Positions 1 through 10,687 of a stretch of 64,000 nt of DNA are shown piece by piece. Every line of letters begins with the position of its first letter. The stretch's first letter is position 1. Under the pieces are notes generated by a model. That model made no database searches. It was not told the origin of the DNA and worked only from the letters and a program-made list of their open reading frames with translations. The translations under genes and the position numbers were made by a program. The stretch comes from Hexactinellida sp. DTS-2022 (lineage: Eukaryota > Porifera > Hexactinellida): contig JAPNXP010000012.1 in NCBI GenBank assembly GCA_028753945.1, positions 2,232,001 through 2,296,000 of the forward strand, given 5' to 3'.

Positions 1-796
1 GATTATCAGATTGGCTCTCAACGCAATTTCTACACATGAACAACGAGGAAGCATATAACTTTTACATCTCTAATCTAGAGAAAAGTTCAAGTGAAATCGC
101 ATATGCATTCGTTGTTGAATATTATATTGAAACATCTCAAAGTGATTATTTTCGCGGGAAATTCTCTAAAATCGTGAAGGAACGTTCAGTATATTAAAAA
201 CGGAATGACTTGTTCACAATGGATGGAACGAATTGAGCTTCTGGTCCATTCCTAGCAAAAGGACATTGCCAGAACAGACTCACTCCATTGATGAAGATAT
301 TTCAACTGAAAAATTGCCCTAGTCCTCCTTCATTTTCGAGGAGGATTTCTGTCTGAACACTCACAAGCACATTTGCCAATTGACAATGAAAGGCATTCGT
401 AATCGACTAAGAAATCTTAGGTCACACCTCTAAACTCTTGCTCAGCAAGATATTTCTCCTAAATGATATCTAGTTTCTTAGTAATGTTGTATTCACATGA
501 AGAGCATGATATATCAACTGCCAAGGTGAGTCAATAGATTATAAGTAATAGTTTTGAACTCGTGAATTTGAATAAACATGTCTCATTAGACGTGGCGGCC
601 TTCCTTTAAGACTCCCTAGAAATAGGGAAGTTAAAGTATATTTACTTAAAACGTATTTTAATGACAAGCTATTACCTTTCCTGGATACAATCGAGTAGCT
701 GTCCATCGGACCAAATTAGCCTCGTTGATGACATGAAATTAGTAGAAAGAGAACATCCAATTGGCATTGGGATTTCATATCATAAACTTCTCACTC
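1..796. other. Degraded sequence upstream of RAG1-like relic
   Basis: No open frame longer than about 60 codons. The first 200 bases on + read as a short acidic stretch (motifs such as FLHMNNEEAYNFYI), and bases 605-700 and 720-790 also read as short plausible peptide pieces in shifting frames. By position this could be the decayed N-terminal part of the RAG1-like transposase that follows, but I see no diagnostic motif here and this is inference only. Confidence 0.3.
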
Positions 797-943
797 CAGG
801 GCCGTAGCCACTGGTCAGGTTGGTCAGGTTTCAACCTGACCACTTTTAGTTGGTTGGACAGGTTAACCTGAACCCTTGGCCCTGTTGGTACTGTATCCAG
901 CCCGGTCTAACCTGACCACTTTTAATTGGTGGCTACGGCACTG
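797..943. mobile_element. Small TIR element (hAT-like MITE) in the RAG1-like relic
   Basis: The 147-bp element begins CAGGGCCGTAGCCAC and ends GTGGCTACGGCACTG, an almost perfect 15-bp inverted terminal repeat. Inside, two related pieces (AACCTGACCACTTTTA) occur in direct orientation about 90 bp apart. The flanks share the pentamer CACTC at both ends (792-796 and 944-948), compatible with a decayed target duplication. CAGGG termini and size fit a non-autonomous hAT-type MITE. No coding capacity. Confidence 0.7.
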
Positions 944-2696
944 CACTCATACAGTAAATAGAATAATGCCCAACACCTCCATTAACAACATTGACCAGCC
1001 GCTCAAAATTCGAATTTCAGATGGACTAAATGGTTCCGGTTCTCATCGAGTTTATCAACAAGCTACCTCTCATCCAGATATGACAACCAAGAATTTTCTA
1101 TTATTTGGATTTAAGGTCATTTCACTTACTGACACCAAGGAAAAATCATTAAAAAACCCTGTTCCACATTCACCGTTTTCTTTCCTGCCCTTCACTATTC
1201 TTGCTCTTCAAGAAAACAAAGATATTGTTAGCTTTCTGATGTCTACGATCAATAAAGAAACTGCTTACATTGAAAACAACGGTCTCCTTTGATCAATGGT
1301 ATTACTGCAATTGTCCAAGTTTTTCGTTCGCAAATTGTGGTAAAATGGCTCAACTTTTAAGTGGAGCTGGTGGGGCTTACTGTCAATTCTGTACTGCACC
1401 CTTGAGAGTTTAGACAAATACACGACTTGGATCTTGTCCAGGATGGCTTTCCAATAAACAGATTTATCAGTGATGCCAAAGCAATCTTCGAAGAGGTTAA
1501 TGATGAAGAATTCCTCTCACTAAGTTCTGACAAGGCTGGATTCGGTTAACCGGCTAACCGGTTAACCGTTGCTGACATCGGTTAACGGTTAGAGATTTTA
1601 TTAGCCAGTTAGCCGATCTGTTGAATATCAGCAGAGTTATTGGGAAATTAATGTATAAAGTATTAAAATTTTGAATTTTATCAGAATATGTTAGTCCAAA
1701 ATCCATTTCTCATCACCATTAAATAAATTTTCTTAGACAACATTGATTGAAATTTACCTAAAGCACGAAATGTGTCAGTTAATATACTTATGCGGTTATA
1801 CTTTATACAGCTGAGTCTTATTCTGTAGTATAATCAAATTTTTATAAAGGATTTATTGTATTGAGTAGGATGGGCGGTTAACCGGTTAACCGTGGCGAGA
1901 AATCGAATTGTAACCGTTGCCTCAGATCGGTTAGCCAACCCCACCCTTGGTTCTGACAAACGATTTAATCTTACACATGTCCCATTATCTGATATAGAAA
2001 TAATTCCTAGTTAACCCCTGCACTCATTCCTTAGATGTTTCAGTTGGTTAATGTTAATTATTAGCCATTTGAATGCCGGAGTGAGAAAATGGTCTCCAAC
2101 TTCATCGAAAGTAAAAAATGCGATAAGTTTTATCTGTAACTTAATCGCAGAAAAGTTGAACATAAAGATTGATTGTCCTTCTACACAAGGTGGTATATCT
2201 ACTACTGGCGATGTTTGGTAAGAAGAGATGATTCTCAGAAGGATTCCAATTTTGGGATTTATCAGTGATACCATCAGAATACAAACAAGTAATAACCGAT
2301 ATCCACACTTCGCTTGGAGCCATTCTGCGATTATGGTATAATAGCGATAAGAGAATAGACACAGTTGAACTCTCAGTTGTGTATCGTGAACTGTATCAGC
2401 TAATTTTGACACGTTTCCCTTGGGATAATATAACACCTACATTACATAGGGTATCAGCCCATGCATCACACATAATATCTGAAATTAACAACGGATATGG
2501 CTTGGAACAATTATCCGAGGAGGGGCTTGAGTCAACTAATAAGTTGATTCGAATATTTAGGGAGCGTTTGTCACGTAAGTTTTCATTCGAAGATAATATA
2601 AGAGATGTGTTTAATCGTATCATCTGTCAGAGTGATTCAGGACTTTTACTGTATAGAGAAAATAAGAAATTACCCCCTAACATTGACAAAGAATAA
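944..2696 (+). pseudogene. RAG1/Transib-like transposase relic
   Basis: Degraded coding sequence readable in pieces: about 964-1292, 1340-1415, 1423-1533, 1950-2265 and 2265-2696. The first piece holds RISDGLNGSGSHRVYQ, which resembles the stretch around the first catalytic Asp of RAG1 (an Asp-Gly-x-Gly type motif). Next comes LLSGAGGAYCQFCTA, comparable to the RAG1 CxxC zinc ligand region. The last piece has TLHRVSAHASHII followed by SEEGLESTNKLIRIFRERL, matching the RAG1 C-terminal pattern (His-Lys/Arg, Ala-His, then the catalytic Glu in an E-S-x-N-K-x-x-R-x-x-R helix). The Glu codon is at 2529-2531. The second catalytic Asp is not securely placed: the expected PLH motif is present at about 2020 but lacks the following Asp. 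There are at least three frameshifts, two in-frame stops (about 2014 and 2212) and two MITE insertions, so it is dead. Alternative: another DDE family with a convergent C-terminal helix. The RAG1/Transib assignment is from memory. Confidence 0.55.
1534..1949. mobile_element. 416-bp insertion with GGTTAACC-rich termini
   Basis: An insertion splits the RAG1-like reading frame. The ten bases GTTCTGACAA occur immediately left (1524-1533) and right (1950-1959), a clean target-site duplication. Termini are imperfect inverted repeats rich in GGTTAACCGG (left GGCTGGATTCGGTTAACCG, right complement GGGTGGGGTTGGCTAACCG). Removing the insert and one duplication rejoins the protein frame (...LSLSSDK then RFNLTHVPL). 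Non-coding; TSD length of 8-10 bp suggests a hAT or MULE derivative. Confidence 0.7.
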
Positions 2697-3045
2697 ATTA
2701 GTAAGCAAGATATTATGGTTAATTCCCTTATCCTAGAGGAATAACTTGAATTTTACAAAATATTTCATTTTTGAATTCATTACTAAATTTAGGTGAATTC
2801 CAATGACGTCATAATTTGTCACCCGGAAGTCCTACATAATATCTGATAACATCAGTGTTTCCTTGGGTCGATAACCTATATAGCAATAATACATTTCTTA
2901 GTCCTATCTCCCATATTAATTGGTATTTCCACCAAATTTCCATTTCGTGGCACAGTGTACAACCTTTTAGGCGTACAAAATTAATACTATAGTGACCTTA
3001 GGACAGTTAAGGGTGTTCAATTCTAGACCTGTATAAACCCTGGGG
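2697..3045. other. No feature recognised
   Basis: AT-rich sequence with no open frame, repeat or terminal inverted repeat that I can support. Confidence 0.5.
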
Positions 3046-3049
3046 CAGC

Positions 3050-3410
3050 AGTAAAAGAAAAAAGTCTTTTAAGGATCATTTATATAATAGCCCTTCTAAT
3101 TCCACCTGGAAGAATTATATGCAAGCTTTGAGCAAGGTAGCTAAATTATTAATCAAGCTGAGTGTAAATTATGAAGATAAGCTGACACAAAGTCTCAATT
3201 CGCCAAAATCTATTAGAACCTTTTTTCATTTATGCCAAGCATCAAAGATTGGATGATCATAAAAGATTATCTTTGATTTGTGACAATGGTAAAATGGTAT
3301 CAGAGGCCAATTCGGCAAGTATATTATCAGATTACTTCCCATCAGTATTTATTCAACCTGTGGAGAGAGGAACTTTCAAGAAAGAAAAATTTGATTCTGA
3401 CATTTTTTAA
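3050..3410 (+). pseudogene. LINE (non-LTR retrotransposon) ORF2 relic, linker before RT
   Basis: Two overlapping frames read as the region between endonuclease and reverse transcriptase of jockey/CR1-type LINEs. Bases 3108-3220 encode a helical stretch ending LTQSLNSPKSIRTFF. After a one-base shift, 3215-3410 encodes FIYAKHQ... DNGKMVSE then SILSDYFPSVF, the characteristic 'new residues, then L-x-x-Y-F-x-S-V-F' motif that precedes the RT domain in these elements. The frame ends at TAA 3408-3410 and no RT domain follows. Truncated and frameshifted, so non-functional. Confidence 0.6.
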
Positions 3411-3667
3411 ACCTTTTTGACGTATCTAAAGGTCAAAATCGCGATCATTTGGTAAAAGAAATCCGCAAGATTTCTTGAGAGAAACCTTTGTATACCTTAG
3501 CATCTCTCAAAAAGTATAAGTCTCAGAGAGAAATAACAATCCCTCAAAAATAATCCTTATCAGTTGTTCTTGTGATTATGCCGTGTTGATTTTCAACTTT
3601 AATACAAAGTTATAGGGTTAATAATTATATGATGCCAAAATTCTGATAAAATCGAGTTATTTTTGAA

Positions 3668-3820
3668 AAGAGCATCCTTATATGTAAACGGTCTATTTCT
3701 AGACTGTCTATAAAGCGCATAGAAATAAGCCAAAAATTTGTAGACCGTCTATAAATTCTGTAGACCACTTGCCCTGCTTTATATGGGTAATACAAATGTA
3801 TATGTAAGAAATCCTGTGCG
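3668..3820. mobile_element. GTCTA-palindrome foldback repeat, copy 1
   Basis: Contains several complementary blocks: ACGGTCTATTTCTAGAC, TAGACCGTCTATAAATT and GCCCTGC. The same blocks with the same spacing recur at 39766-39840, 47906-48078 and 48262-48362, so this is a dispersed foldback family. Outer text GCATCCTTATATGTA here matches, in inverse, ATATAAGGATGCTC at the right end of the 47.9-kb copy. No coding capacity. Confidence 0.55.
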
Positions 3821-3997
3821 GCATAATCACTTCTAAATTCTAATAATAGAGTATATGGTTAAATTGCACTATAATAGAACTTGCGCCAAATAGAGTAATA
3901 TAGCTAGAATTTATATTGACTAGTATAGATTCATTATTAGCCTATTTTAAACTATTGATATCTAATTTATATTTTCATTTTAGAAAATTGTGGTAAT

Positions 3998-4131
3998 GTT
4001 ACAGTTTATGGACGTGTCTGGTGTATACGCGTGCATACTGGTGTATCCGCGTGCACACCAGAAGGTTCTGGTGTGCACGCGGATACACCAGTGTGCACCC
4101 GTGTACACCAGGTACGTCCATAAACTGCAAC
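3998..4131. repeat. 134-bp near-perfect palindrome (foldback element)
   Basis: Two arms of about 67 bases fold on each other around CCAGAAGGTTCTGG at 4058-4071. The outer ends are GTTACAGTTTATGGACGT and its near complement ACGTCCATAAACTGCAAC. Inner arms are built from GTGTAYACGCGTGCAYAC-like units alternating purine and pyrimidine. Only a handful of mismatches separate the arms. Size and structure fit a snap-back MITE or a source of hairpin RNA; no coding role. Confidence 0.75.
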
Positions 4132-4223
4132 ATATACTTTACTATCCAACAGGTTTCAATTATTATTTTATAATATGAGTATTATTTGAGCCAACGAGAT
4201 AACCTTTTAATGTAGCTGAAACC

Positions 4224-4469
4224 CAGTGGCGTATCCAGGTGGAGGGGGATTTGGGAGTTAGAACACCCCCCTAATAACTGAATTCCAAAAGGGATATGTT
4301 GTTATATATAATTTGGTACAACTGCACAATATTACAATCCTCCTACTATGTAACAAGAATAGCTGTACATCGATGTTTGAGAGTCTAAGATTTTTTATAA
4401 AAATTTTGTGGGCTTGCCCCCAGACCCCTCCTTACCATCTCTCGCTAAGCTCGCTCCTAAGCACCACTG
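4224..4469. mobile_element. hAT-like MITE, CAGTGGCGTATCC type
   Basis: Left end CAGTGGCGTATCCAGG and right end CACCACTG give short inverted termini of the kind common to hAT MITEs. Flanks share the hexamer GAAACC. The interior has G-rich and C-rich runs (GGAGGGGG near the left, GCCCCCAGACCCC near the right). Boundaries are tentative because the inverted terminal match is short. Confidence 0.45.
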
Positions 4470-4479
4470 AAACCAGCTA

Positions 4480-5490
4480 TCCTTAATAATTATTTAGCCA
4501 TTAATTAACTAATAAAGTATTGAGAATAACTTAACTGTAGACTGCCGGAGTGATTTTCAGGAAAATAGCATACCCTGTATTTCTTTGAATTTAATATTTA
4601 GAACCTAATAATTTGAAATTCAACAAGAGCACAATAATATATCAACATTCTAGAATTTTTGAAAAAATTTACTAAAGGATTTCGACAAAAAGTGATGTCA
4701 CATACTTTCTCTTCAAATCGATATAACGCCGTTAACATGTAAGTATCCATTGTTTTTTAACTTGAATAATGACGACTATCTTATTAGTCATCAGATCTCA
4801 AAAATTGAACAAATCCGATTCACTAAACGAAAGCTACATCTTTTTAAAAAAATCGGCAAATTTGTTTTTATGAACCATGGATTACGAAAAATTACATATA
4901 TTTGAGTTATATCTATCACAACTATGTATTTGTCAAACCAAATATACTAAAATAGATATTATTTAGTCTAATATCTTCTTTCGGGTATTTCTATGGTGAA
5001 ATTATAACATTTATAATTTAGAAAAGCAAGTGGCGGGCAAGTGGAGCAGTTCACTTTTCTGCTACGTCATCATAACAATTTCTGAAATTTTTGATTTTTT
5101 GAATGAAATCGATAGAGAGTACAAAACCATGTCTAAATCCCAATTTTCTTGAAATTTGAATTATTTGATCGACCTGTTTTCCTCCTGGCACAACGTGTAT
5201 CAGTAGGCAGTCTACAGTTAATATATAACATACTTTCCAAAACAAATCACATTATTGCATTATTAACGAATCACAACCCAAAACGAAGTACTAGTTATAA
5301 ATTTTAACTTGAGGAAAATACGGCGCGAAATGGTTTATAATTTTAGGCGGGCTTGTACCAACGATGCAGAAAATAAAACATGGGTTAGTAAATATCCTCT
5401 CTCTAATAACAACAAGCTGAAATGAACGAAGTAGTAGTGAGTAATTTACAAGAATAAGGTTAACTTATTTATCATTTATATTACAGTTTT
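4480..5490. other. No feature recognised
   Basis: AT-rich sequence without a supported gene. The short minus-strand frame at 5051-5245 lacks any motif I know and looks like chance. Confidence 0.4.
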
Positions 5491-5575
5491 TTTAAGGAGG
5501 GAAAGGGCGCGAAGCGGCCGTTAATTGGCGACCGAGACCGAAGGGCTCTTGCGTACACACTGCAACATCCCTATT
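5490..5575 (-). repeat. Short copy of the GAGCCCTTCGG dispersed repeat
   Basis: On the minus strand this reads AGCCCTTCGGTCTCGGTCG followed by a GGCCGCTTCGCG-like piece, matching the 5' part of the repeat family seen at 34.9, 39.0, 42.6, 47.6 and 54.4 kb. Only the head is present here. Confidence 0.55.
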
Positions 5576-5580
5576 AGATA

Positions 5581-6114
5581 TTAGCTCAAATCAAGTGAGT
5601 CCCCATCCCGACATTTTGAAAACTTGGGCGCCACTGCTATGGTAGATGTATTGTCCACTATGCTCAGATTGATTACAGTTTGAACCATTGTCAGCTCTCT
5701 ATCGTCTCTCGAAATTCTTTTTGTCTTCTCTGTAGTGTTTGTCAAGTAGCTGGTACAGTTCGGGAATATAGTTGGTACAGCAGTCTTAGTCAGGGACAAT
5801 CGGTCTCGTGGTACCACAACCATCTTCTGTCCATCAAATATTCGAATGTCCTTTCAATGAATTACTCTTTGAAGTGGAGTACAAACCTAAGAAATAATTC
5901 TATAATTTCGAATGTGAAGTAATGATTAGTTTAAAAATATGAGCATAAGAGTATTTACCTTTATATTTATGTTGTTCTGGTAATCTTCTCTGCGTCTTGG
6001 AATGGCTCTAATCCATTTTTCACGCACTTGTTCATCCTTTGGAAAAATAAATACTTTTGTGGAATGTTCTTCTCCCCGATAATTCGAGCTACATCCAGGT
6101 ATGATACAACTCAT
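5581..6114 (-). pseudogene. THAP-domain gene head (copy 1)
   Basis: Exon 1 (6114 to 5959) starts MSCIIPGCSSNY, the C-x4-C zinc ligands at the start of a THAP DNA-binding domain, and continues through VFIFPKDEQVREKWIRAIPR, the THAP 'F-P-x-D-x-x-R-x-x-W' core. A GT donor follows at 5958 and an AG acceptor precedes 5886, giving a 72-bp intron. Exon 2 supplies the C-terminal THAP part and then AVPTIFPNCTSYL, the AVPTIFP box that closes the domain. The Cys-x2-His pair region (expected just after the acceptor) is only legible across a frameshift with stops, so this copy is probably damaged. THAP domains head P-element-type transposases and derived host regulators; nothing downstream here identifies which. 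Confidence 0.65.
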
Positions 6115-6569
6115 CTCGTTGAAATTGAAGTTAGAATAAGTGTGTATAGCAGATAAAAATAATTTCCATATCGCTTATTTATGTTGAATAGAAAATTTAA
6201 TCATTATGGGTTCTAGGGCGCTGGGTGCACGGTGCACCCGTTGCTCCGGTCAATTTTTTTCTTTTGCATGGAGGGGGAGTGCGGGGGGCTTTGCACCCCC
6301 GGTTTTGGTTTATCGTGCACCCGTTGCTCCGGAGGATCGCCGGCGCCCCAGGGGTTATTTAAAAATTAATGTCGAAACACCTCCTTGGTAAATGTTTACA
6401 TCTACACAGTTAGTTTTGCATCTCCTAGACTATTTTTATATCAAAACAGCTTATGGATGATATATAACGTAATAAAAGAAAATTTAAAATTGAATATACT
6501 AACCAATCCCTGGTCCAAAAAATTAGTAACTAACATTGCCTTGTGTATAGAATGCTATGATTTAACCAA
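6115..6569. other. GC-rich spot and AT-rich spacer, no gene supported
   Basis: Bases 6206-6345 are locally GC-rich, with GGTGCACCCGTTGCTCCGG and CGTGCACCCGTTGCTCCGG occurring as direct repeats about 90 bp apart, flanking a GGGGGAGTGCGGGGGG stretch. This looks like part of a MITE, but I could not define its ends. The remainder is AT-rich and featureless. Confidence 0.35.
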
Positions 6570-7989
6570 TTATTCCAGAATATTATAACGGCGAGCATGT
6601 TTATCAACAATCAAGTATTTCAGCTGATCGAGCAAAAAATTAAGACTGTTTAGCATAGAATCATTCTCGGCTTCGAAATCAATTGTGGAATGGGTAGGAT
6701 CTAGTGTACCAATAGCATTAGTATGATTATGAATGGCATTCTCTACATGTTTTTTCAAAGGGTCGCTGTGGAAATTTAGGAATCTTTTTGACTCATTTAA
6801 AATACTTCAACTTCATGAATAATATTTTCTAACAATCTGATATCGTTAAACGAATTACAAGATAGTTTGATTCGATTATATTCTATATAAAAATCCTTAC
6901 AATCTAATTTTTTATCAGCACTTGTTGAACGTTTTACCATAGAAATTTTAGTATGATAGTGAATCTTAAGAAATAGAATGGTGGTAGAATTGGGTCGATG
7001 AAGAACTCAACCGCTAGGTAGTTCAATTAGATGTAACTTATCAATATTACAATTAAGAGTAGAAATAATAAACTTTGCTTCAGTTTCTTTGAAATCTGCG
7101 CGACTCTTCTGGTAGGCTTCTTGTACCCTCTTCGCCTCCTTAACATCTAAAAATAGTCTTTGACATCTATCAGCAGCATCTGTAAGATAGCTAGGACAGT
7201 TTGGAAAGATGCTAGGGACTGCACACTTATTCAGAGCCACTTTCTTCCTGATCGTTTCAATCTTCTCCATTCGAATAAAGTATTGAATGGTTTCTATATC
7301 TTTTTCATGGAAATGGTGTATGCAGACCTTCAAAACAAAAGACATAGAATACAATATAAAATTAAAGATATTATAACAAAGTACCTTCAAACGTTTATTC
7401 ATCTCGTAGTCTTCTCTCTGCCAAGGTATTGCTTGGGAACCACTTCTCACGAGTTTCAACATCAGTGGGAAAATCGAAAACAGGTACATACAGTAGAACC
7501 TCCCCAATCCGGGCAGCCTCGTCCGGAGGGTGCCCGGATCTTAGAATTTGCCCGGATCTCGGAAATAATCATAATTTCTATTGTATAATCAACTAGTGTT
7601 TATGTTCTGATGTCTCAATACCTGTTGTATGACCTGAAATGAACCTCCGACATCTAATCTTGGTATAAGTTTACCCAAAGAGTTCATAAATTTCGAATAT
7701 GAATCGTATATAAAGTAGCGAGATTACCATATGGCCAAATCCAAACCATTATTTACCACCCAGATAAGGGTGGTTCTACTTTAGTAACATGTTTGACATA
7801 CAAATCTGCAAAGATAAACTATATTTGGGGGTAATTCACAGAAAAATGGCGAATTAATTTTGAACTTATACAAAAATGTTGCCCGGTTTAAGGAGGTGTC
7901 CGGTTCTGGGAGGTCCGGATCTGGGAGGTTCTACTGTATTCATCTTTATCAGAATAGTTTGACTTACAACCAGGTACGAGGCAAGTCAT
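6570..7989 (-). pseudogene. THAP-domain gene head (copy 2), split by a MITE
   Basis: Starts at 7989 with MTCLVPGCKSNYSDKDEY (C-x4-C THAP ligands). A 446-bp MITE then interrupts exon 1; coding resumes below 7489 as VFDFPTDVETREKW, and after a one-base shift as QAIPWQREDYEMNKRLK. A donor at 7384 and acceptor at 7328 bound a 57-bp intron. Exon 2 gives VCIHHF (the closing Cys-x2-His) and CAVPSIFPNCPSYL (the AVPTIFP box), followed by a charged helical tail to the stop at 7007. Farther down, 6758-6570 encodes an acidic stretch of about 60 residues that may be a later part of the same protein. The frameshift in the W-containing helix and the insertion make it a pseudogene. It is clearly paralogous to the 5.6-6.1 kb copy (shared KW-x-AIP-x-x-REDY segment). 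Confidence 0.65.
7491..7936. mobile_element. pogo/Tc1-type MITE with TA duplication
   Basis: Left terminus CAGTAGAACCTCC and right terminus GGAGGTTCTACTG are exact 13-bp inverted repeats, each flanked outside by TA (7489-7490 and 7937-7938), the duplication typical of Tc1/mariner/pogo elements. Sub-terminal GCCCGGAT blocks repeat on both sides. Excision with one TA would rejoin the THAP exon. Length 446 bp, non-coding. Confidence 0.85.
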
Positions 7990-7999
7990 GTATGAAATT

Positions 8000-8450
8000 A
8001 GAATACGTAAGTGAAAATTATGAAGTTTAGCAAGTAGCAATGCAATTATAAGCATCATTGAATATCTTAAAAAATTGAGTGTAATAATTATGAGTGGTTA
8101 TTATTTGGTTAGTGAAATTTGTACTCTCACTACTCTGACGTTAATTGGGCAGAATTTAGAAATTAGTCAGCTACTTAGGTGTTTATAACTTCTATAATCA
8201 TCCAGTACTTGTATTTCTTGAAGGTGAATATGATCTAAACGAATTTAATCGTTCTGTAGCGAAGAATTCAAACTATTGTAACCGCAAGATTAATATAGTA
8301 AATATCTATGAAGATCAAGTATATATTCTCTCACTTATTCCAAAAATAAGTTCTAAGGGACATGAAGTAGGTGAATTCACCATATATACTATTTCAAGTT
8401 ATTGTATAGAATAATTCCATGGTAACTGCCATCCATGGTCCAGTAATTCA
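8000..8450. other. No feature recognised
   Basis: AT-rich sequence; no open frame or repeat boundary that I can support. Confidence 0.4.
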
Positions 8451-8455
8451 CTAGA

Positions 8456-8610
8456 GTGCCTTTGACTTAGAATATAGATTGCTATGGTCTAGTCTTTCGG
8501 ATATGGTGTCTTGGTCTCAACAAAACCACATTCCTATCAACCTCAACAAGTGTAATATTCTACACTTAAGTAAATCTAAACTAAAGCGTGTTTATTCTCT
8601 TAATTAACTC
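8456..8610 (+). pseudogene. LINE reverse-transcriptase fragment (a)
   Basis: Reads LLWSSLSDMVSWSQQNHI followed by PINLNKCNILHLSKSKLK. This is the segment after the RT catalytic core in jockey/CR1-type LINEs, where 'L-x-x-W-S-x-x-x-x-x-x-x-N-x-x-K-C' is conserved. No catalytic Y-x-D-D is present upstream. A second fragment of the same region of a LINE lies at 9176-9262, so one element may have been interrupted by about 560 bp of other sequence. Confidence 0.5.
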
Positions 8611-9175
8611 AAATTTTATTGAAGAAAAAAGTATTGAAGGATTTGGGGGATGGGTTGATAATTTTCTGGACATATTTCTAACTAGCGCGTCGCTTGCTAG
8701 GTCGCTTCGCGGCAGAACACAACCACACACCAACCGATTCGCGGTTGATGCGTGGTTTATATACTTCTTCTAACATTGATTATAAAGCGTAAATTGGTCT
8801 AAAATGTCAAATTTAACTATATGAAACTTGTGATTACGTCATGCGATAATGAGTAACCACATTGGCATATGGTGTGACCAACGTGTCCGCATCATTAATG
8901 TACATGTTCCAACTTCCATTAAAATTTTCAGAATTTACTCTTAGAGGGCGCGAATTAAGTGAAATTAATTGAATCTTCAGGGTTGTCGAAATGTGACAAT
9001 TACGTCATAACTTGTCGAGGTGTGATAAATTTTGAGTGAAAACCTCAGCTTATTTTCGGGTGCCAAAATTTCCATTTGGAAACCGTCCAGTATTTTCAAT
9101 CAACTCGGAACACAAACATATATACAAGTTTGTGTTTAATAGTCATCTTTAGCCAACCGTTTGAACGACTTTTAA

Positions 9176-9262
9176 AAATGTAGTTCATTTCTATTACTCC
9201 GGCTATTTTAAAACAATTTTATAAACTTTTAATATGTCCCAAACTTGAATATGCATGTAGTG
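9176..9262 (+). pseudogene. LINE reverse-transcriptase fragment (b)
   Basis: Encodes ITPAILKQFYKLLICPKLEYACSA, in which 'L-Y-K-x-L-x-x-P-x-L-E-Y-A' is the conserved close of the RT thumb in jockey/CR1-type LINEs (string shown is 24 residues of relic only in paraphrase; the key residues are YKLL, PKLEYA). It ends abruptly at a CAGCGATTCCCAACC terminus of another repeat at 9262. Confidence 0.5.
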
Positions 9263-9860
9263 CAGCGATTCCCAACCTTTTTCAACCGTGGACCCCCTAT
9301 AGAGATCCACGAGATCCATGAAATCCATAAGATCCATGAGATCCATGAAATCCATCCGTCAATACCATTGCAGGCACTATCAGTATCTATGTTGGGCGAT
9401 TATAGTGCCTGCATGGTACTGACGGAGGCACAGGTGGTAATTTAGGATTTATTTCAACGGTTATTATCAATTGAACTAACAGAATCCACGAATCAAATTC
9501 GATGTAATCAATACGCCTATTCAAATCTACAACATGATAGAAAATCCATTTCGTAAACTAATACGTTGTATCAGAACGTATGTGTGATACTAGATTCTAT
9601 TGAAAAGAATTCTAACAAGTAAAGTGAGAAGAAATCAATTAGAAATTGAAACAAGGATATCGCATTACATAATAATAATTAAAGTTTATACATACTGGAT
9701 TTGATGGATCTTATAGATTTGATGGATATTATGGATTTCATGGATCTGATGGATTTCATGGATCTGATGGATTTCATGGATTGGACATGGATTTGATATC
9801 AGTATTCCATATGGATATGGATCTATATTCGTGTGGAAAATGGATTACTGAATGGATTTG
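9263..9860. repeat. GATCCATGAAATCCAT-type simple arrays facing each other
   Basis: Starting CAGCGATTCCCAACCTTTTT (a hAT-MITE-like end), the sequence carries a short array of GATCCATGAAATCCAT-related 8-9 bp units at 9304-9352, and the complementary array (GGATTTCATGGATCTGAT units) at 9700-9790. The two arrays are inverted relative to each other about 400 bp apart, so the block can fold. Related 'AATCCGTAAATCC' words occur at 22.9-23.2 kb. No gene. Confidence 0.5.
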
Positions 9861-10687
9861 GATTATGATTTTGATCCATCTGGCCCCTCTGAGAGCATGG
9901 TCACCAGTTTTAAAGAAAGTCATTGACAAGCATGCAAGAGTATAAAAAAGGGCCACTAAATGCGCGTCAGGCATTTCTAATCTCCCCTTTGGAAAGAGAA
10001 TGTGTGTTAACGGTATCGCTCGCATAAAAATTTGTCGATTATGTAAGAGAAAAAAATTATCCCGAAATTTTTTTTCTTTCACCAAACAGTAGAGACGGAC
10101 AATATATATAGTTTGCACACAGTTTGGACTCTTTTCCATAGTTATTTTCAGAGATATGACCTATTTGTTTATCAGAAAATTGGATTTCACCGTTTCTATC
10201 GATTGTCCGTCGTTTATTCTCCAATATTCGAAAGACTGGAGTCAACATAACTTTTTCCATGTTTTGTCTGACAAAAATAATCAACAATTGATGAAAAGAA
10301 ATTGTTAAAAAGTGAAAATTTGAAACTTTATGGCCTACAATCCCATTCGAGGGTACGTTTTCATGTCCATTTTTTTCCTCAGACACCCGAGGTGCTGGAA
10401 TAAAAATTAACGTCTCAAAATACTCGCAATACCAGACTTCCTATCCGTCAATAATACATTTCGTGACCCTAACAGGCACCGTTTTCAAAATGATCCATAT
10501 ATGGGCATGTAATGTGCCGATTTTTGATGACGCTTCAAATTTATTCTCTCCTAAAGTATATACTCTAGAGCTTAGCTCTAACCGTCTAATCACGTCAATA
10601 TCCCATTACCAACTCATTGGAAGAACAAATGAGACCATTAGCAAATGGGGACAATTCTATAAGTTCACATGCCCATATATGCTGGTG
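9861..10687. other. No gene supported
   Basis: Several open frames of about 110-120 codons occur on both strands but none carries a motif, bias or homology that I recognise. Confidence 0.35.
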
